A stretch of DNA of 64,000 nucleotides. It comes from Bdellovibrionaceae bacterium UBA1609. GTDB taxonomy: Bacteria > Bdellovibrionota > Bdellovibrionia > Bdellovibrionales > UBA1609. The notes beneath the pieces are model-generated. The model was not told the DNA's origin and did no database searches. It was given only the letters and a program-made list of their open reading frames with translations. A program made the translations under genes and the position numbers. Positions 17,514 through 26,638 of this stretch are shown here, in pieces. The first letter of the stretch is position 1. Every line of letters starts with the position of its first letter. The stretch is taken from contig DCMZ01000008.1 in the NCBI GenBank assembly GCA_002321895.1, positions 186,001-250,000 of the forward strand, in the 5' to 3' direction.

Positions 17514-18509
17514 TTAATTCCAAATCTTATCAATTTTTGCAGAGTCTATGAAGCTGGCCTGTTTTGCTGTTTCATTACAAGCGCGGAATTCCTCTTCCGT
17601 GAACCCAAATTTGTCGACGAGCAATTGGTACTCATGCAACATATCGATTCCAAAAATTCCAGGATCATCGGTGTTAATGGTGACCTTCACTCCAGCCTCC
17701 ATAAGCTTTCGAATGGGATGTTCTTCGATGGTTGCAACAGCATTAGTGTAGTAATTGCTGGAGGGGCAAACCTCTAGCACAGCACCCTTTTCTTTTATAT
17801 AATCGATCATCTCTTGTTCGCGATAGATCTGAACGCCATGACCAATTCGGTCGGCACCTAAGTATTCAATGGCATCTTTGGGGTACCAAGGAGCTTTGGG
17901 AAGATTGGCCTCGCCACTATGAACAGTGATGCCTAGGCCATTTTCTTTAGCCTTCATAAAGAATTCACTAAACGGCTTTGAATCAAAACCGGCTTCGTCA
18001 TCTGCTAGATCCAAGCCGATAAATTGGTCTTTGTTTTCAATGGCAAATTCGGCCACATTCCTGCCGATATCAACACTAAGGATGCGTTGAAGGATGCAAA
18101 TCATTCCCACAGCAATGGGAAACTCTTTTTCTGCTTTTTCAATCCCTCGCATAAAAGCTTGATGGATTTTCTCATAGGAAAGGTGATCGTGGTTCATGGC
18201 TACAAACGTGGGAGCGTATCTCAATTCTAAAATTCGAATTCCTTCTAGTTTGTAAGCATCTTCACAGGCCTCGTAGGAGACGCGCTCTAGAATTTCTTCG
18301 GAACCTAAAAGTTTTTGTGTATCTAAAAACTTGTGAAGGACAGCTCCCAAGTCAGCCATTTGTTCTGAAATTAAAAAATGGTGCTCAAAGGCTCCGGGTT
18401 TGCTGAGGTCAAAGCCAAAGCTTGGTGCTAAATCTTCAATAGTGGATTTGCGGATGGAAAGTTCTAAATGTCGATGGAGTTCCACTTTAGGAATGTCTTT
18501 TATGTTCAT
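17514..18509 (-). CDS. add: Adenosine deaminase
   Basis: The enzyme deaminates adenosine to inosine in purine salvage. The 331-residue protein has the zinc ligands and catalytic residues of the family: E-L-H-R-H-L-E near residue 10, H-S-G-E near 198, R-I-G-H-G near 222 and N-T-D-D-P-G near 278. The loop after H-x-H-L-E reads L-S instead of the usual G-S/G-A, which touches the ribose site, so a related substrate is possible. A GAGGTGA site precedes the ATG. Confidence 0.88.
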   Translation of the reverse strand: MNIKDIPKVELHRHLELSIRKSTIEDLAPSFGFDLSKPGAFEHHFLISEQMADLGAVLHKFLDTQKLLGSEEILERVSYEACEDAYKLEGIRILELRYAPTFVAMNHDHLSYEKIHQAFMRGIEKAEKEFPIAVGMICILQRILSVDIGRNVAEFAIENKDQFIGLDLADDEAGFDSKPFSEFFMKAKENGLGITVHSGEANLPKAPWYPKDAIEYLGADRIGHGVQIYREQEMIDYIKEKGAVLEVCPSSNYYTNAVATIEEHPIRKLMEAGVKVTINTDDPGIFGIDMLHEYQLLVDKFGFTEEEFRACNETAKQASFIDSAKIDKIWN

Positions 18510-18540
18510 AATTCACCTCAAATTTTCATAACAGCTTATA

Positions 18541-18620
18541 GTAAAACAATGTGGGAAGCACCTGGCCAACGCGCAGCGGCAGCGAGGTATTTGCAGTTCT
18601 CCGTTCACCGATTGTTTTAC
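18541..18620. repeat. Inverted repeat with GC-rich centre in the add/transketolase intergenic region
   Basis: Perfect 10-base arms GTAAAACAAT (18541-18550) and ATTGTTTTAC (18611-18620) enclose a GC-rich centre containing GCGCAGCGGCAGCG. It lies between the divergent add and transketolase genes. The layout (AT-rich arms, GC-rich core) recalls the hairpin elements at 9.3 and 62.8 kb, but the core sequence differs. It could be an operator, a structured leader or a palindromic repeat. Confidence 0.55.
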
Positions 18621-18700
18621 GGTTTGTCCCATCAGGAACCTTTGCCCTTCTGAAGAATTCGCGGTAACTACACGGTCTATCTCTATTTCAAGGAGCTCCT

Positions 18701-20719
18701 ATGGCCTTAGCGCAACCGTTACCCGTGAAAAACCCGTTAGCGGGAAATCCAAAAACTGCACCCAAATATCATGTTGATGTAAAACTGGGTAGCGGCACGA
18801 CACTTCCTTTATCGGATCCCAAAGCCATTCGAGCCATGATTGCGCTCATGGATATGCAAGCCGTTTTAGGTGGAGCTGCTAGTCACTGGGGAGGGCCCTC
18901 AGCGTTGACAGAACTTTGGAGTGCGCTACATGGTTTGGCTTTTTCTGAAGCCGTAGAGCAAGGGGTAGAATGGCACGAGCGTTTTCATTTAGTGAACGAT
19001 GCTGGCCATTGTGAAAATGCGCTCTATGCGATCAAGGCCAACTATGGTTTTGCGGACCTTACAGTCGATAGTCTTAAAGGTTTTCGATCTATTAAAAGTC
19101 AATTAACAGGGCATGGAGAATCCCACCTTTTCCCAGAGGGCGTTTATGTTTCCAATGGGCCACTAGGTAGTTCTATTGGACCGGCTCAAGGACTTTGTTT
19201 TGCTGACGCTCTAAGTGGTAAAATGGATCGTGTGACGGTGACTACCATTTCTGATGGTGCCTGTATGGAAGGGGAAGCCAAGGAGGCATTGGCGGCCATT
19301 CCTGGTTTGGCAGCTAAAGGTAAAATGGCGCCCTTTGTTTTAATTATCAGTGACAATAACACGAAGCTTTCTGGTCGCATTGACGATCAGTCTTACTCAA
19401 TGGCTCCTTCTTTTGAAAGTCTATCCACGTTGGGTTGGAATGTAATTTCTCTTGAAGACGGCAATGATTTAGAAAAGACAGCCCTTGCTCTCGAGCAAGC
19501 TTTCAAAGAATCCAGATCCAATCCCCATCGACCTATGGCCATTCACGCTAAAACTGTAAAAGGTTTTGGGGTGGAAGCGACGGCTCAATCGAGCAGTGGT
19601 GGTCATGGATTTCCGTTAAAGACGCCTGCGGACCTACCGGCCTTTTTAGAGGAAATTTATTCGGGTGAAGCGATCCCTTCTGAGTTGGTGGACTGGGGTC
19701 AGGTTATGATTAAGGCCTCTGAAAAACCAAAGGGTGCATCTGCTGTTAAAAAAATGAAAGTGCAGGAGGGTGTAGCTGAAGCCTTAATTGAAAAGGCTCA
19801 ACAGGGATTGCCGGTTTATAATATTTCCAGCGATCTTCCTGGGTCCACTGGAACCGGCGGCTTCCAAAAAGGCCAGCCAGACAACTGTTATGATATTGGA
19901 GTGGCTGAAAGCAACATGGTGAGTATGGCCGCTGGTTTATCGAAGCAGGGATATATTCCTGTTGTAGATACTTTTGCTCAATTTGGAGCGACTAAAGGAG
20001 CCTTGCCACTGACTATGGCTTCGCTTTCACAAGCTCCCATGATTTGCATTTTTTCTCATGCGGGATTTCAAGATGCTGCGGATGGGGCCAGTCATCAAGC
20101 TCTTACATATATTTCAATGTTAAGTGCCATTCCGGAAGTGAATGTATACTGTCTCTCCACCAAAGCAGAAGCGAAAGCCTTGGTTTCTCAAGCCATTGAT
20201 GAGTTTGCGGAAGCGCGTAAGCAAGGCAAGGTTCCTAAGACATCTGTTTTTTATTTGGGAAGAGAGACCTTTGTAGAATCCCTTGGTGAATCATTGACCT
20301 ATGAACTGGGTAAAGCCCAGGTGGTTGCGGACACTTCAGATCAGTTTGAGAAAAGTGTGACTCTATTGGCTGCCGGACCGTTGGTTCATCAGGCAGTAGA
20401 AGCTGTTACAAAATTAGCAGATAAAAATATAGGAGCTATAGTTGTAAATGCGTCCTGTGTGAATGATCCTGATGTGGCGACTTTAAAGAAGTCAGTTGAA
20501 AAGACCAAAAAGCTCATCACCATTGAAGATCATCAAATTGTGGGAGGCTTAGGAGCTATAGCTTCGCATAGTTTGCTACAAGCGGGCCTGCAATTTCAAT
20601 GTCGATCTCTTGGGGTCTCCCATGAATTTGGTCAAAGTGCTTACAAGGCCAGTGAACTGTACTCGAAACACAATCTAGACGCTGATAGCATCGTTAAAAC
20701 GATGGAGCAGTGGACATAA
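18701..20719 (+). CDS. Transketolase-like thiamine-diphosphate enzyme, divergent
   Basis: The 672-residue protein has the three-domain layout of transketolases. The ThDP-binding motif is S-D-G-A-C-M-E-G near residue 187, closing with D-N-N about 28 residues later. The pyrimidine domain has G-V-A-E-S-N-M near 405. The canonical N-terminal S-G-H-P-G motif is replaced by a G-G-A-A-S-H-W-G-G segment near residue 57. It probably transfers two-carbon units in the pentose phosphate pathway, but the substrate may differ. The start has an AAGGAG site six bases upstream. A terminator follows the stop directly. Confidence 0.85.
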   Translation: MALAQPLPVKNPLAGNPKTAPKYHVDVKLGSGTTLPLSDPKAIRAMIALMDMQAVLGGAASHWGGPSALTELWSALHGLAFSEAVEQGVEWHERFHLVNDAGHCENALYAIKANYGFADLTVDSLKGFRSIKSQLTGHGESHLFPEGVYVSNGPLGSSIGPAQGLCFADALSGKMDRVTVTTISDGACMEGEAKEALAAIPGLAAKGKMAPFVLIISDNNTKLSGRIDDQSYSMAPSFESLSTLGWNVISLEDGNDLEKTALALEQAFKESRSNPHRPMAIHAKTVKGFGVEATAQSSSGGHGFPLKTPADLPAFLEEIYSGEAIPSELVDWGQVMIKASEKPKGASAVKKMKVQEGVAEALIEKAQQGLPVYNISSDLPGSTGTGGFQKGQPDNCYDIGVAESNMVSMAAGLSKQGYIPVVDTFAQFGATKGALPLTMASLSQAPMICIFSHAGFQDAADGASHQALTYISMLSAIPEVNVYCLSTKAEAKALVSQAIDEFAEARKQGKVPKTSVFYLGRETFVESLGESLTYELGKAQVVADTSDQFEKSVTLLAAGPLVHQAVEAVTKLADKNIGAIVVNASCVNDPDVATLKKSVEKTKKLITIEDHQIVGGLGAIASHSLLQAGLQFQCRSLGVSHEFGQSAYKASELYSKHNLDADSIVKTMEQWT

Positions 20720-20746
20720 AAAAAGGAGACCGAAGGTCTCCTTTTT
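20720..20746. terminator. Bidirectional intrinsic terminator between the transketolase gene and tatA
   Basis: AAAAAGGAGACC and GGTCTCCTTTTT form a perfect 12-bp stem with a GAA loop. The A/T runs on both sides let it serve both the + strand transketolase gene and the - strand tatA gene. Confidence 0.92.
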
Positions 20747-20767
20747 AATTTTAAAATTAAAATATAA

Positions 20768-21007
20768 TTAGGACTCTTGTTTTTCAGTGTCCTTTTGCGT
20801 TTGTTGCTGAGACTGAGTGTTTTGATTTTCAGAAATCTGTTCTTTTTTGGAAGTCTCAGTAACATCAATTGTATCTTCGTTAATACCTTCTTTAAAACCT
20901 TTGATGGCTTGGCCGAGCGACTTTCCAAGATCGGGGATTTTTTTAGCCCCAAAAAGAAGAACAATGATTCCCACGACTATAATTATTTGCCATAACGACG
21001 GACTCAT
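20768..21007 (-). CDS. tatA: Sec-independent protein translocase TatA/TatE
   Basis: I chose the ATG at 21007 (79 residues), which has an AGGGGA site; an upstream in-frame extension is not needed. The protein has the TatA layout: an N-terminal membrane helix (S-L-W-Q-I-I-I-V-V-G-I-I-V-L-L-F), the F-G-A-K-K-I-P-D-L-G-K hinge, an amphipathic helix with G-F-K-E-G, and a polar Gln/Thr-rich tail. TatA forms the channel of the twin-arginine export pathway. No tatB or tatC is adjacent. Confidence 0.92.
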   Translation of the reverse strand: MSPSLWQIIIVVGIIVLLFGAKKIPDLGKSLGQAIKGFKEGINEDTIDVTETSKKEQISENQNTQSQQQTQKDTEKQES

Positions 21008-21124
21008 AAAATCCCCTGTGTGATAGAGTTCACCAACTATAATAGCTATATACCCAGTTCGGTGCAATCAACTATTTGTTGGGGGGAAAGTAAGCGCTAA
21101 ACTAGGCTTTTGAGAGAGGAAAAA

Positions 21125-22366
21125 TTATCGCTTTCTGCGGCGAGTGTTTCTTTTTTTACGCCGACCTTGGTGCCGCTGAGACTTCTGTTCCATGTCCTTT
21201 TGGATCAATTCCGGTAAATAATGCTCATAGCCGTCCAGCCAAAACCTCCAAGCCTCTCCTGAAAGGTTTTGATCCATTTCACAAAACATAAGTCCAAGGG
21301 GAAAGGATTCGTTTTGAAAAACGGCCTTTTTTCTACGATCCCCTTTGCGTTCATACTCTTCCCAATTGCGTAGAGTCTTTTGCATTAAAATGGCTTTGAT
21401 GCATCGATCTTGCTCGTAATTAAACATACCCAGTTCATCTCGCATCAACGACTTAAGTTGTTCATTTTCCTTCAGGTCTTTGGATTGCGTGGTTTTAGAC
21501 ATATCAGGCTGAATCACCGCACGATAATAGGCATGTACCAAACCTGAAAAAAGCATCGAATTGTCGGAACGGTCATGCTGAAAATGATCGTAATTTCTAA
21601 GTCGATAAACAAAAGCGCGCGCTTGCTCTGGGTTTGCGAACACTTTGTCTAAAAGAGGGGCAATGGGTTTTAGCACTCCTAAGTCATGGGCTTCAATGAA
21701 TGGTTTTGAAGGATCCGGGAGGCGCAAAAACTTCAAATACTCTTCACGACGGCGAGGAAGAGCTGAGTCGGCAAGGCTGCCTGCAGTATTCATAATGGCC
21801 TGTCGTAAATGGGGATCGATACTGAACTGAATTTTATGGGCTAATCGCAAAGCGCGCAAAATTCTTACCGGATCTTCGAGTAAACGGGTTTCCGGATCGC
21901 CAATCATTCGAACGCAACCTTGCTTCAGATCTTCAAGGCCATTGTTGTAATCTATGAGTTTCTCTTCGAAAGGATCATAAAACATTCCGTTGATGGTGAA
22001 ATCTCTACGCTGAGCATCTTGTTCGGCTGTACCATAGGCATTTTCGTCCAAGGGCTCATCTTCGCCTTCACTGGTTTTGGTGGTGTCTCTTCGAAAGGTG
22101 GCAATTTCAAATAAATCTTCACTACGCTTTGCGAGCACTAAGCGGAATCGCTTTCCAATAATATAACTATTAGGAACAGACCGTTTCACTTGGGATGGAT
22201 GGGCAATGGTGCCAATATCAAAATCTTTGGGTTGAATGCCCAACAATAGATCACGGACACATCCTCCCACCAAATAAGTTGTGAAGGACTTCTTTTGCAG
22301 TGTTTCAACGATTTCAAGCGCCCGCTGATCAATAAAGTCTTTGTGCAAATACGGCTTGTTTTTCAT
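21125..22366 (-). CDS. pcnB: Poly(A) polymerase / CCA-adding enzyme family protein
   Basis: The 413-residue nucleotidyltransferase has L-V-G-G-C-V-R-D-L-L-L-G near residue 35 and the metal-binding D-F-D-I near 53. These are followed by R-R-D-F-T-I-N-G near 121 and a D-P-V-R-I-L-R-A segment near 165, as in PcnB. The C-terminal tail is very basic (K/R repeats), typical of poly(A) polymerase I. It would add 3' poly(A) tails that direct RNA decay. CCA-tRNA nucleotidyltransferase is a close relative and an alternative. Confidence 0.88.
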   Translation of the reverse strand: MKNKPYLHKDFIDQRALEIVETLQKKSFTTYLVGGCVRDLLLGIQPKDFDIGTIAHPSQVKRSVPNSYIIGKRFRLVLAKRSEDLFEIATFRRDTTKTSEGEDEPLDENAYGTAEQDAQRRDFTINGMFYDPFEEKLIDYNNGLEDLKQGCVRMIGDPETRLLEDPVRILRALRLAHKIQFSIDPHLRQAIMNTAGSLADSALPRRREEYLKFLRLPDPSKPFIEAHDLGVLKPIAPLLDKVFANPEQARAFVYRLRNYDHFQHDRSDNSMLFSGLVHAYYRAVIQPDMSKTTQSKDLKENEQLKSLMRDELGMFNYEQDRCIKAILMQKTLRNWEEYERKGDRRKKAVFQNESFPLGLMFCEMDQNLSGEAWRFWLDGYEHYLPELIQKDMEQKSQRHQGRRKKRNTRRRKR

Positions 22367-22421
22367 AGACTATTGCATAATGTAACGGCCCTCGGCTTGG
22401 GTCAATTTGTAAAGGGCGACT

Positions 22422-23237
22422 ATGGGGCATTTAGAAAATTTCCACCATCAAATTATTGAAAGCGATTCAGATAAGAAACTTGTGTTTTTACATGGGCTTA
22501 TGGGATCTGGGTCAAATTGGCGGGCCATCACACCCTCCTTCAAAGATCTTTTCACAATATTAACTTTCGATCAAAGAGGCCATGGGCGGTCATTTCAGCC
22601 AGCTGATGGCTACACTCCGGAGAACTATGCCGACGATTTGAAGGCCATTTTAGATGAATTGGGCTGGGATAAAGTACATCTTGTGGGTCATTCGATGGGG
22701 GGTCGGAATGCACTTAATTTTGCGGCCCGGTTTCCTGATAAAGTTGAAAAATTAGTCATAGAAGACATTGGACCTAGCATCCAAAAGGAAAATGCTGAGA
22801 AAATTGCCCATCTACTGTCTTTGGTGCCCACTCCGTTTGCAAATAAGGGGGCGGCGAGAGAGTTTTTCCAGTCTGGAAAGTTTGAGGCGCAACTACCACA
22901 CAACCCCAATGCAAAAGCTTTAGGGCAATATTTTTACTCCAATATTCGCGAAACGGATGAGGGAACGGCCGATTGGAGGTTTTCCAAGCCGGCTATTATG
23001 GCCAGTGTGCATGCCGGCCATGAGCGTGATCGTTGGCAGGATGTCAGAAATCTAAAATGCCCCACATTAGTGATGCGAGGGGAGTTTTCTCAAGATTTGA
23101 ATAAAGATGATTTTCAGAGGTATCCAAGAGAAAATGAACGTATTTCCACAGTTGAAATTGCTCAATCGGGACATTGGGTCCATTTTGACCAGAGAGAGGC
23201 CTTCATTGCGGAATTGCATAGATTTTTTATAGGTTGA
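22422..23237 (+). CDS. Alpha/beta-hydrolase (YbfF-like esterase)
   Basis: The 271-residue protein has F-L-H-G-L-M-G-S-G near residue 22, D-Q-R-G-H-G-R-S near 50, the nucleophile elbow V-G-H-S-M-G-G near 89 and a final S-G-H-W-V-H near 250. These are the layout and motifs of YbfF-type esterases. The substrate is unknown. It is divergent from pcnB, with 55 bases between the starts. Confidence 0.82.
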   Translation: MGHLENFHHQIIESDSDKKLVFLHGLMGSGSNWRAITPSFKDLFTILTFDQRGHGRSFQPADGYTPENYADDLKAILDELGWDKVHLVGHSMGGRNALNFAARFPDKVEKLVIEDIGPSIQKENAEKIAHLLSLVPTPFANKGAAREFFQSGKFEAQLPHNPNAKALGQYFYSNIRETDEGTADWRFSKPAIMASVHAGHERDRWQDVRNLKCPTLVMRGEFSQDLNKDDFQRYPRENERISTVEIAQSGHWVHFDQREAFIAELHRFFIG

Positions 23238-23332
23238 ACCGGAGTTTGATCTTTGACTTCACAGGCCATTAAAGATACTCAATAGACTCAACAAAGACTA
23301 TTTTTGCATAGCGTTATACTAGAGGAATCTCT

Positions 23333-25018
23333 GTGAAATTCAATGAACTAGATCTGCACCCGGCACTGTCGTCCGCCATCAGCCAGTTGGGTTTTGAAAA
23401 CCTAACTCCCATTCAAGAAGCCAGTTTTCAAACTGTGGTTGAAGGTAAAGACATAGCTGGGTTGGCACAAACGGGTACGGGTAAAACTGCCGCTTTTCTT
23501 ATACCTTTAATTCAACGTCTACTATTATCAAAATCAAATGGAGATGATCGTTTACAAACATCGGCAGAGGATTCCACTTCTGGCCAAGGTGAAGAAAAAG
23601 ATCCAAGGGTTTTTCCAAATTGGACACCCAACAACTTTCTATTGGTTTTAGTTCCCACTCGTGAACTGGCTGAACAAGTGAACGACAATGTTGAAAAACT
23701 GGGAGGCCAGGCGGGCTTAAAAGCCGCCGTTGTAATTGGTGGAGCCAGTTATGAAAAGCAAAGAGATCTCATCAATGATGGAGTGGATTTTATTGTTTCC
23801 ACTCCGGGTCGTTTGATTGATCTCTATAAAGAAAACATTGTGGACCTTAAGCAGGTGCGGGGAGTGATCTTTGATGAAGCGGATAGAATGTTTGATATGG
23901 GATTCAAAGATGATATGCGCTATGTGTTGGAGCGTATACCCAGAGAAAGACAATATCTCTGCTACAGTGCCACTTTAGATTTTGAAGTATTAAATACGGC
24001 CTACGAATTTGGTTCTGAGCCAGTAGAAGTCTCAATTTCAAAAGACGAACCTACTGCTGATAATGTTGAAGATAAAATTTTTCATGTGGGACAAGATGAA
24101 AAACCGCAATTCCTACTATCGCTTTTGAAAAAACATAAACCTCGTCAAGCCATCGTATTTACGAACTTCAAGCACAACGTAGATCGTGTGGCTGACTTTC
24201 TAAATAAAAATGAGGTAAAAGCTAAGGGGATTTCTAGCCTCCTTAGCCAGAAGCAACGCCAAAGAGTGATGGATTGGTTTAAATCGGCTGAAGACCTTAA
24301 GGTTATGGTGGCCACTGATGTTGCGGCTCGTGGCTTGGATATTAAGGGTGTGGATTTGGTGATTAATTATGAAGTGCCCGATGAAGCTTCGACTTACGTT
24401 CACAGAATCGGTAGAACCGGTCGTGCGGAAGCCTCTGGTATTGCTTTTTCTCTAGTCAGTGACAGAGATATTGCCAGTCTTTCTCGAGTGGAAACTTACC
24501 TAGGTGAGAAACTTGAGGTGGAGTGGCTGGAAGACTCCGAAATGGTGAAGGACTTTGAAGAGTTCCCAAGGGAAGCTCGTACTCGTCGACTACATAATTC
24601 AATGGATAAGAGGAAGCGAGAAGCGGGTAAGCGCCGAAGCGGTGGTGGTCGTGATCGAGATGGAGATCGTGATAAAAAACGTCGCAATAGTAATGGTCAG
24701 CGTCCTAAGAAGAAGCGACATGATCATAAGAAGGCCAAAGGCAGCAGCGAGCAGGAGCAAGAAGCAAATGCAGAAGCGGGAAGCCCTATGCATCGGGACC
24801 GAAAATCGGGCCGTCATGATAAAAAAGACCGTCAGAAGAGTGGCGCTAATAACAAGCGTAGAAATAGCAAAAATAATTCGCGCAAAAAGTCAGCCAGTGG
24901 CAGTAAAAATAAAAAACATCGTGTGCGCAGCTCCAGCAACAAAGCGGCTCGTACTAATACGGCTTCTCAGTCAGTCGGTGGCAAAGTAAAATCTTTTATT
25001 AAAAATCTATTTTCATAG
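23333..25018 (+). CDS. DEAD-box ATP-dependent RNA helicase
   Basis: The 561-residue protein starts at a GTG with a GAGGA site. It has the DEAD-box motifs in order: the Q motif, A-Q-T-G-T-G-K-T near residue 46, P-T-R-E-L-A near 107, D-E-A-D near 181, S-A-T near 211 and H-R-I-G-R-T-G-R near 356. About 40 extra acidic/polar residues are inserted between motifs I and Ia. The last 150 residues are extremely rich in Lys, Arg, Ser and Asn and are probably disordered and RNA-binding. It resembles RhlE/RhlB-type helicases of RNA decay and ribosome assembly. Confidence 0.92.
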   Translation: MKFNELDLHPALSSAISQLGFENLTPIQEASFQTVVEGKDIAGLAQTGTGKTAAFLIPLIQRLLLSKSNGDDRLQTSAEDSTSGQGEEKDPRVFPNWTPNNFLLVLVPTRELAEQVNDNVEKLGGQAGLKAAVVIGGASYEKQRDLINDGVDFIVSTPGRLIDLYKENIVDLKQVRGVIFDEADRMFDMGFKDDMRYVLERIPRERQYLCYSATLDFEVLNTAYEFGSEPVEVSISKDEPTADNVEDKIFHVGQDEKPQFLLSLLKKHKPRQAIVFTNFKHNVDRVADFLNKNEVKAKGISSLLSQKQRQRVMDWFKSAEDLKVMVATDVAARGLDIKGVDLVINYEVPDEASTYVHRIGRTGRAEASGIAFSLVSDRDIASLSRVETYLGEKLEVEWLEDSEMVKDFEEFPREARTRRLHNSMDKRKREAGKRRSGGGRDRDGDRDKKRRNSNGQRPKKKRHDHKKAKGSSEQEQEANAEAGSPMHRDRKSGRHDKKDRQKSGANNKRRNSKNNSRKKSASGSKNKKHRVRSSSNKAARTNTASQSVGGKVKSFIKNLFS

Positions 25019-25020
25019 TC

Positions 25021-25039
25021 ATTCTAATTCCATTAGAAT
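25021..25039 (+). repeat. Hairpin after the helicase gene
   Basis: ATTCTAAT and ATTAGAAT form a perfect 8-bp stem with a TCC loop two bases after the helicase stop. It is AT-rich and followed by only a short T stretch, so it is a weak candidate terminator. Confidence 0.45.
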
Positions 25040-25114
25040 TATTTAGGACGAGGGAGGGTGTATTCACTCTCGTTCTTAAGTTTTAATTCATTTTAACGAT
25101 GGGATGATTTTGTA

Positions 25115-25393
25115 ATGGGTGTAACAAGAATTACAGAGTTTCATGCTGCAGAAGGTAAGTCGGAGGAATTGGGCGAGTTTCTGCAATCGGTGGTTAGTCA
25201 TATTCAGTCCTCTGAGGGGAATACTTCATGTGAGCTACTAAAAAAGCGCGATGATTCCAGTGTTATTTTGATAATTGAGAAGTGGGAAAATGTAGAAGCT
25301 CATGTAAAGTCCATAGAAGCTTTTCCTAAAGATAAGATGCAGTCGGCAGTGAGTCTATTTGAGTCTCCACCGAAAGGGAATTACTACATTTAA
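25115..25393 (+). CDS. Antibiotic biosynthesis monooxygenase (ABM) domain protein
   Basis: The 92-residue protein fits the small dimeric ABM/YgiN ferredoxin-like fold: an N-terminal strand with T-E-F-H-A-A-E-G-K, a helix with F-L-Q-S-V-V, then I-L-I-I-E-K-W-E-N-V-E-A-H, which is the family's most conserved segment. Such proteins are quinol monooxygenases or are of unknown function. The SDR gene follows after 10 bases. Confidence 0.8.
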   Translation: MGVTRITEFHAAEGKSEELGEFLQSVVSHIQSSEGNTSCELLKKRDDSSVILIIEKWENVEAHVKSIEAFPKDKMQSAVSLFESPPKGNYYI

Positions 25394-25403
25394 GGTGTAT
25401 GTT

Positions 25404-26093
25404 ATGTCTAAAACGGCAGTAGTAGTAGGAGCCAGTCAGGGTATTGGTTTGGAAATTGTTCAGTCATTACTTGATGAAGGACATCGAGTGATAGCTGCCT
25501 CCAGAAATATTCAAAATATCGAAAGTCTTAAGACGAAGTTTTCTAGTTTGCAAAGTGTGGAGTTAGATCTCACTGACGCTAAAAGCATAGGCGCATTGAC
25601 TAATGCTGTTGAACACATGGGTGGGATTGATGTTTTGGTGTTTAATGCGGGTGTAGGAAAGTTCGGGAGTCTTTCGGAAATGACGATGGGTGACTGGGAT
25701 AGGATGTTCGATACGAATGCAAAAGGATTTTTTTTAATCATCAGTGCGCTTCAAAATGAACTGAAAAAGAAATGTGCCCAGGTGATTACGATCACCTCAG
25801 ATGTAAGTTCGAGAGCCATTGCTAGAGGAGCCATCTATGCAGCTTCGAAGCATGCTCAAAAGGCGCTTATCAGATCCTTTCAAATGGAATTTAAGAATCA
25901 AATCAGATTCACAGAAATCAGACCTGGAAACGTAGCAACGGATTTTGGTGGGGTTATTGGAGCTGAGCCTTCAGGGGATTATTTATCTCCCAAAGATGTG
26001 GCTAATGCGGTTTTGCATGTGGTGAATTCCAGTTCTAAAATGCGTATCGATGAAATTCAGATGAGGCCAATAGACAGAGAGGTGGTCTTTTAA
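25404..26093 (+). CDS. Short-chain dehydrogenase/reductase
   Basis: I chose the ATG at 25404 (229 residues) because it lies behind an AAGGTG site just after the ABM stop. The Rossmann motif V-V-G-A-S-Q-G-I-G is at residues 6-14, N-A-G-V-G near 80, the catalytic Ser in I-T-S-D-V-S-S near 130 and Y-A-A-S-K near 147. It is an NAD(P)-dependent oxidoreductase with unknown substrate. The gene ends four bases into the convergent gene at 26090. Confidence 0.88.
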   Translation: MSKTAVVVGASQGIGLEIVQSLLDEGHRVIAASRNIQNIESLKTKFSSLQSVELDLTDAKSIGALTNAVEHMGGIDVLVFNAGVGKFGSLSEMTMGDWDRMFDTNAKGFFLIISALQNELKKKCAQVITITSDVSSRAIARGAIYAASKHAQKALIRSFQMEFKNQIRFTEIRPGNVATDFGGVIGAEPSGDYLSPKDVANAVLHVVNSSSKMRIDEIQMRPIDREVVF

Positions 26094-26635
26094 TTTCTAG
26101 ACCAAGTAAAATTTCGCACAATCTGATTACAATCTTTAACGGCCTGTTCAAAGGCTGTCATGTGAGCTCGGCAAGTTAGAGTCACTACTGTTTTATCTCT
26201 TAAGAATACCACCTGGCGCAGTTGTCGCTTAGAGCGAGGGTTGGTTATATCCACCAGGTAAGCTTCTTGTGTATTAACTTTTACAGGCTTTTGACTCAAG
26301 ATCGTAAATCCGAGCCGAGGGTATGTTTGAATGTTCTTTTGCATGAATCGCTTCAAGCTAGTTTCAGACTTAAGCTCGTCCACTCGTACGGTCAGAGCTG
26401 GCTGAACGCCCGCCATAGGTTTAGGGGCACGATATTGCGTTAAGATGTACCCTTTGCCGGACTGTGGATTCTCCTGTCGCCAGTTGGTGTTTTCCGCACT
26501 GATTTGAAAATCGTGAGCCGAGATAAAAAGACCTCGTTCATGCTGAATCAATGCAGATGAAGTTGTACCAGGAAAGGGAGCTGCCCAACCATTTGACGCC
26601 ATTAAAACACTGGATATAAATGCAATTATTTTCAT
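26090..26635 (-). CDS. Exported protein of unknown function (PsbP/DcrB-like outline)
   Basis: I place the start at the ATG at 26635, which directly follows the stop of the upstream TolB-like gene. The protein has a signal peptide ending in N-G-W-A-A. The mature part, about 160 residues, has a single compact alpha/beta outline with F-M-Q-K-N and F-T-I-L-S-Q-K-P segments. This recalls the PsbP/DcrB-like fold used by many short periplasmic proteins. No function can be assigned. It is the last gene of the mutY operon. Confidence 0.6.
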   Translation of the reverse strand: MKIIAFISSVLMASNGWAAPFPGTTSSALIQHERGLFISAHDFQISAENTNWRQENPQSGKGYILTQYRAPKPMAGVQPALTVRVDELKSETSLKRFMQKNIQTYPRLGFTILSQKPVKVNTQEAYLVDITNPRSKRQLRQVVFLRDKTVVTLTCRAHMTAFEQAVKDCNQIVRNFTWSRN

Positions 26636-26638
26636 CAA

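Noticed and set aside
24555..24989. Open frames in other frames within the helicase tail
   Set aside because: They arise from the repetitive Lys/Arg/Asp codons of the DEAD-box protein's basic C-terminus.
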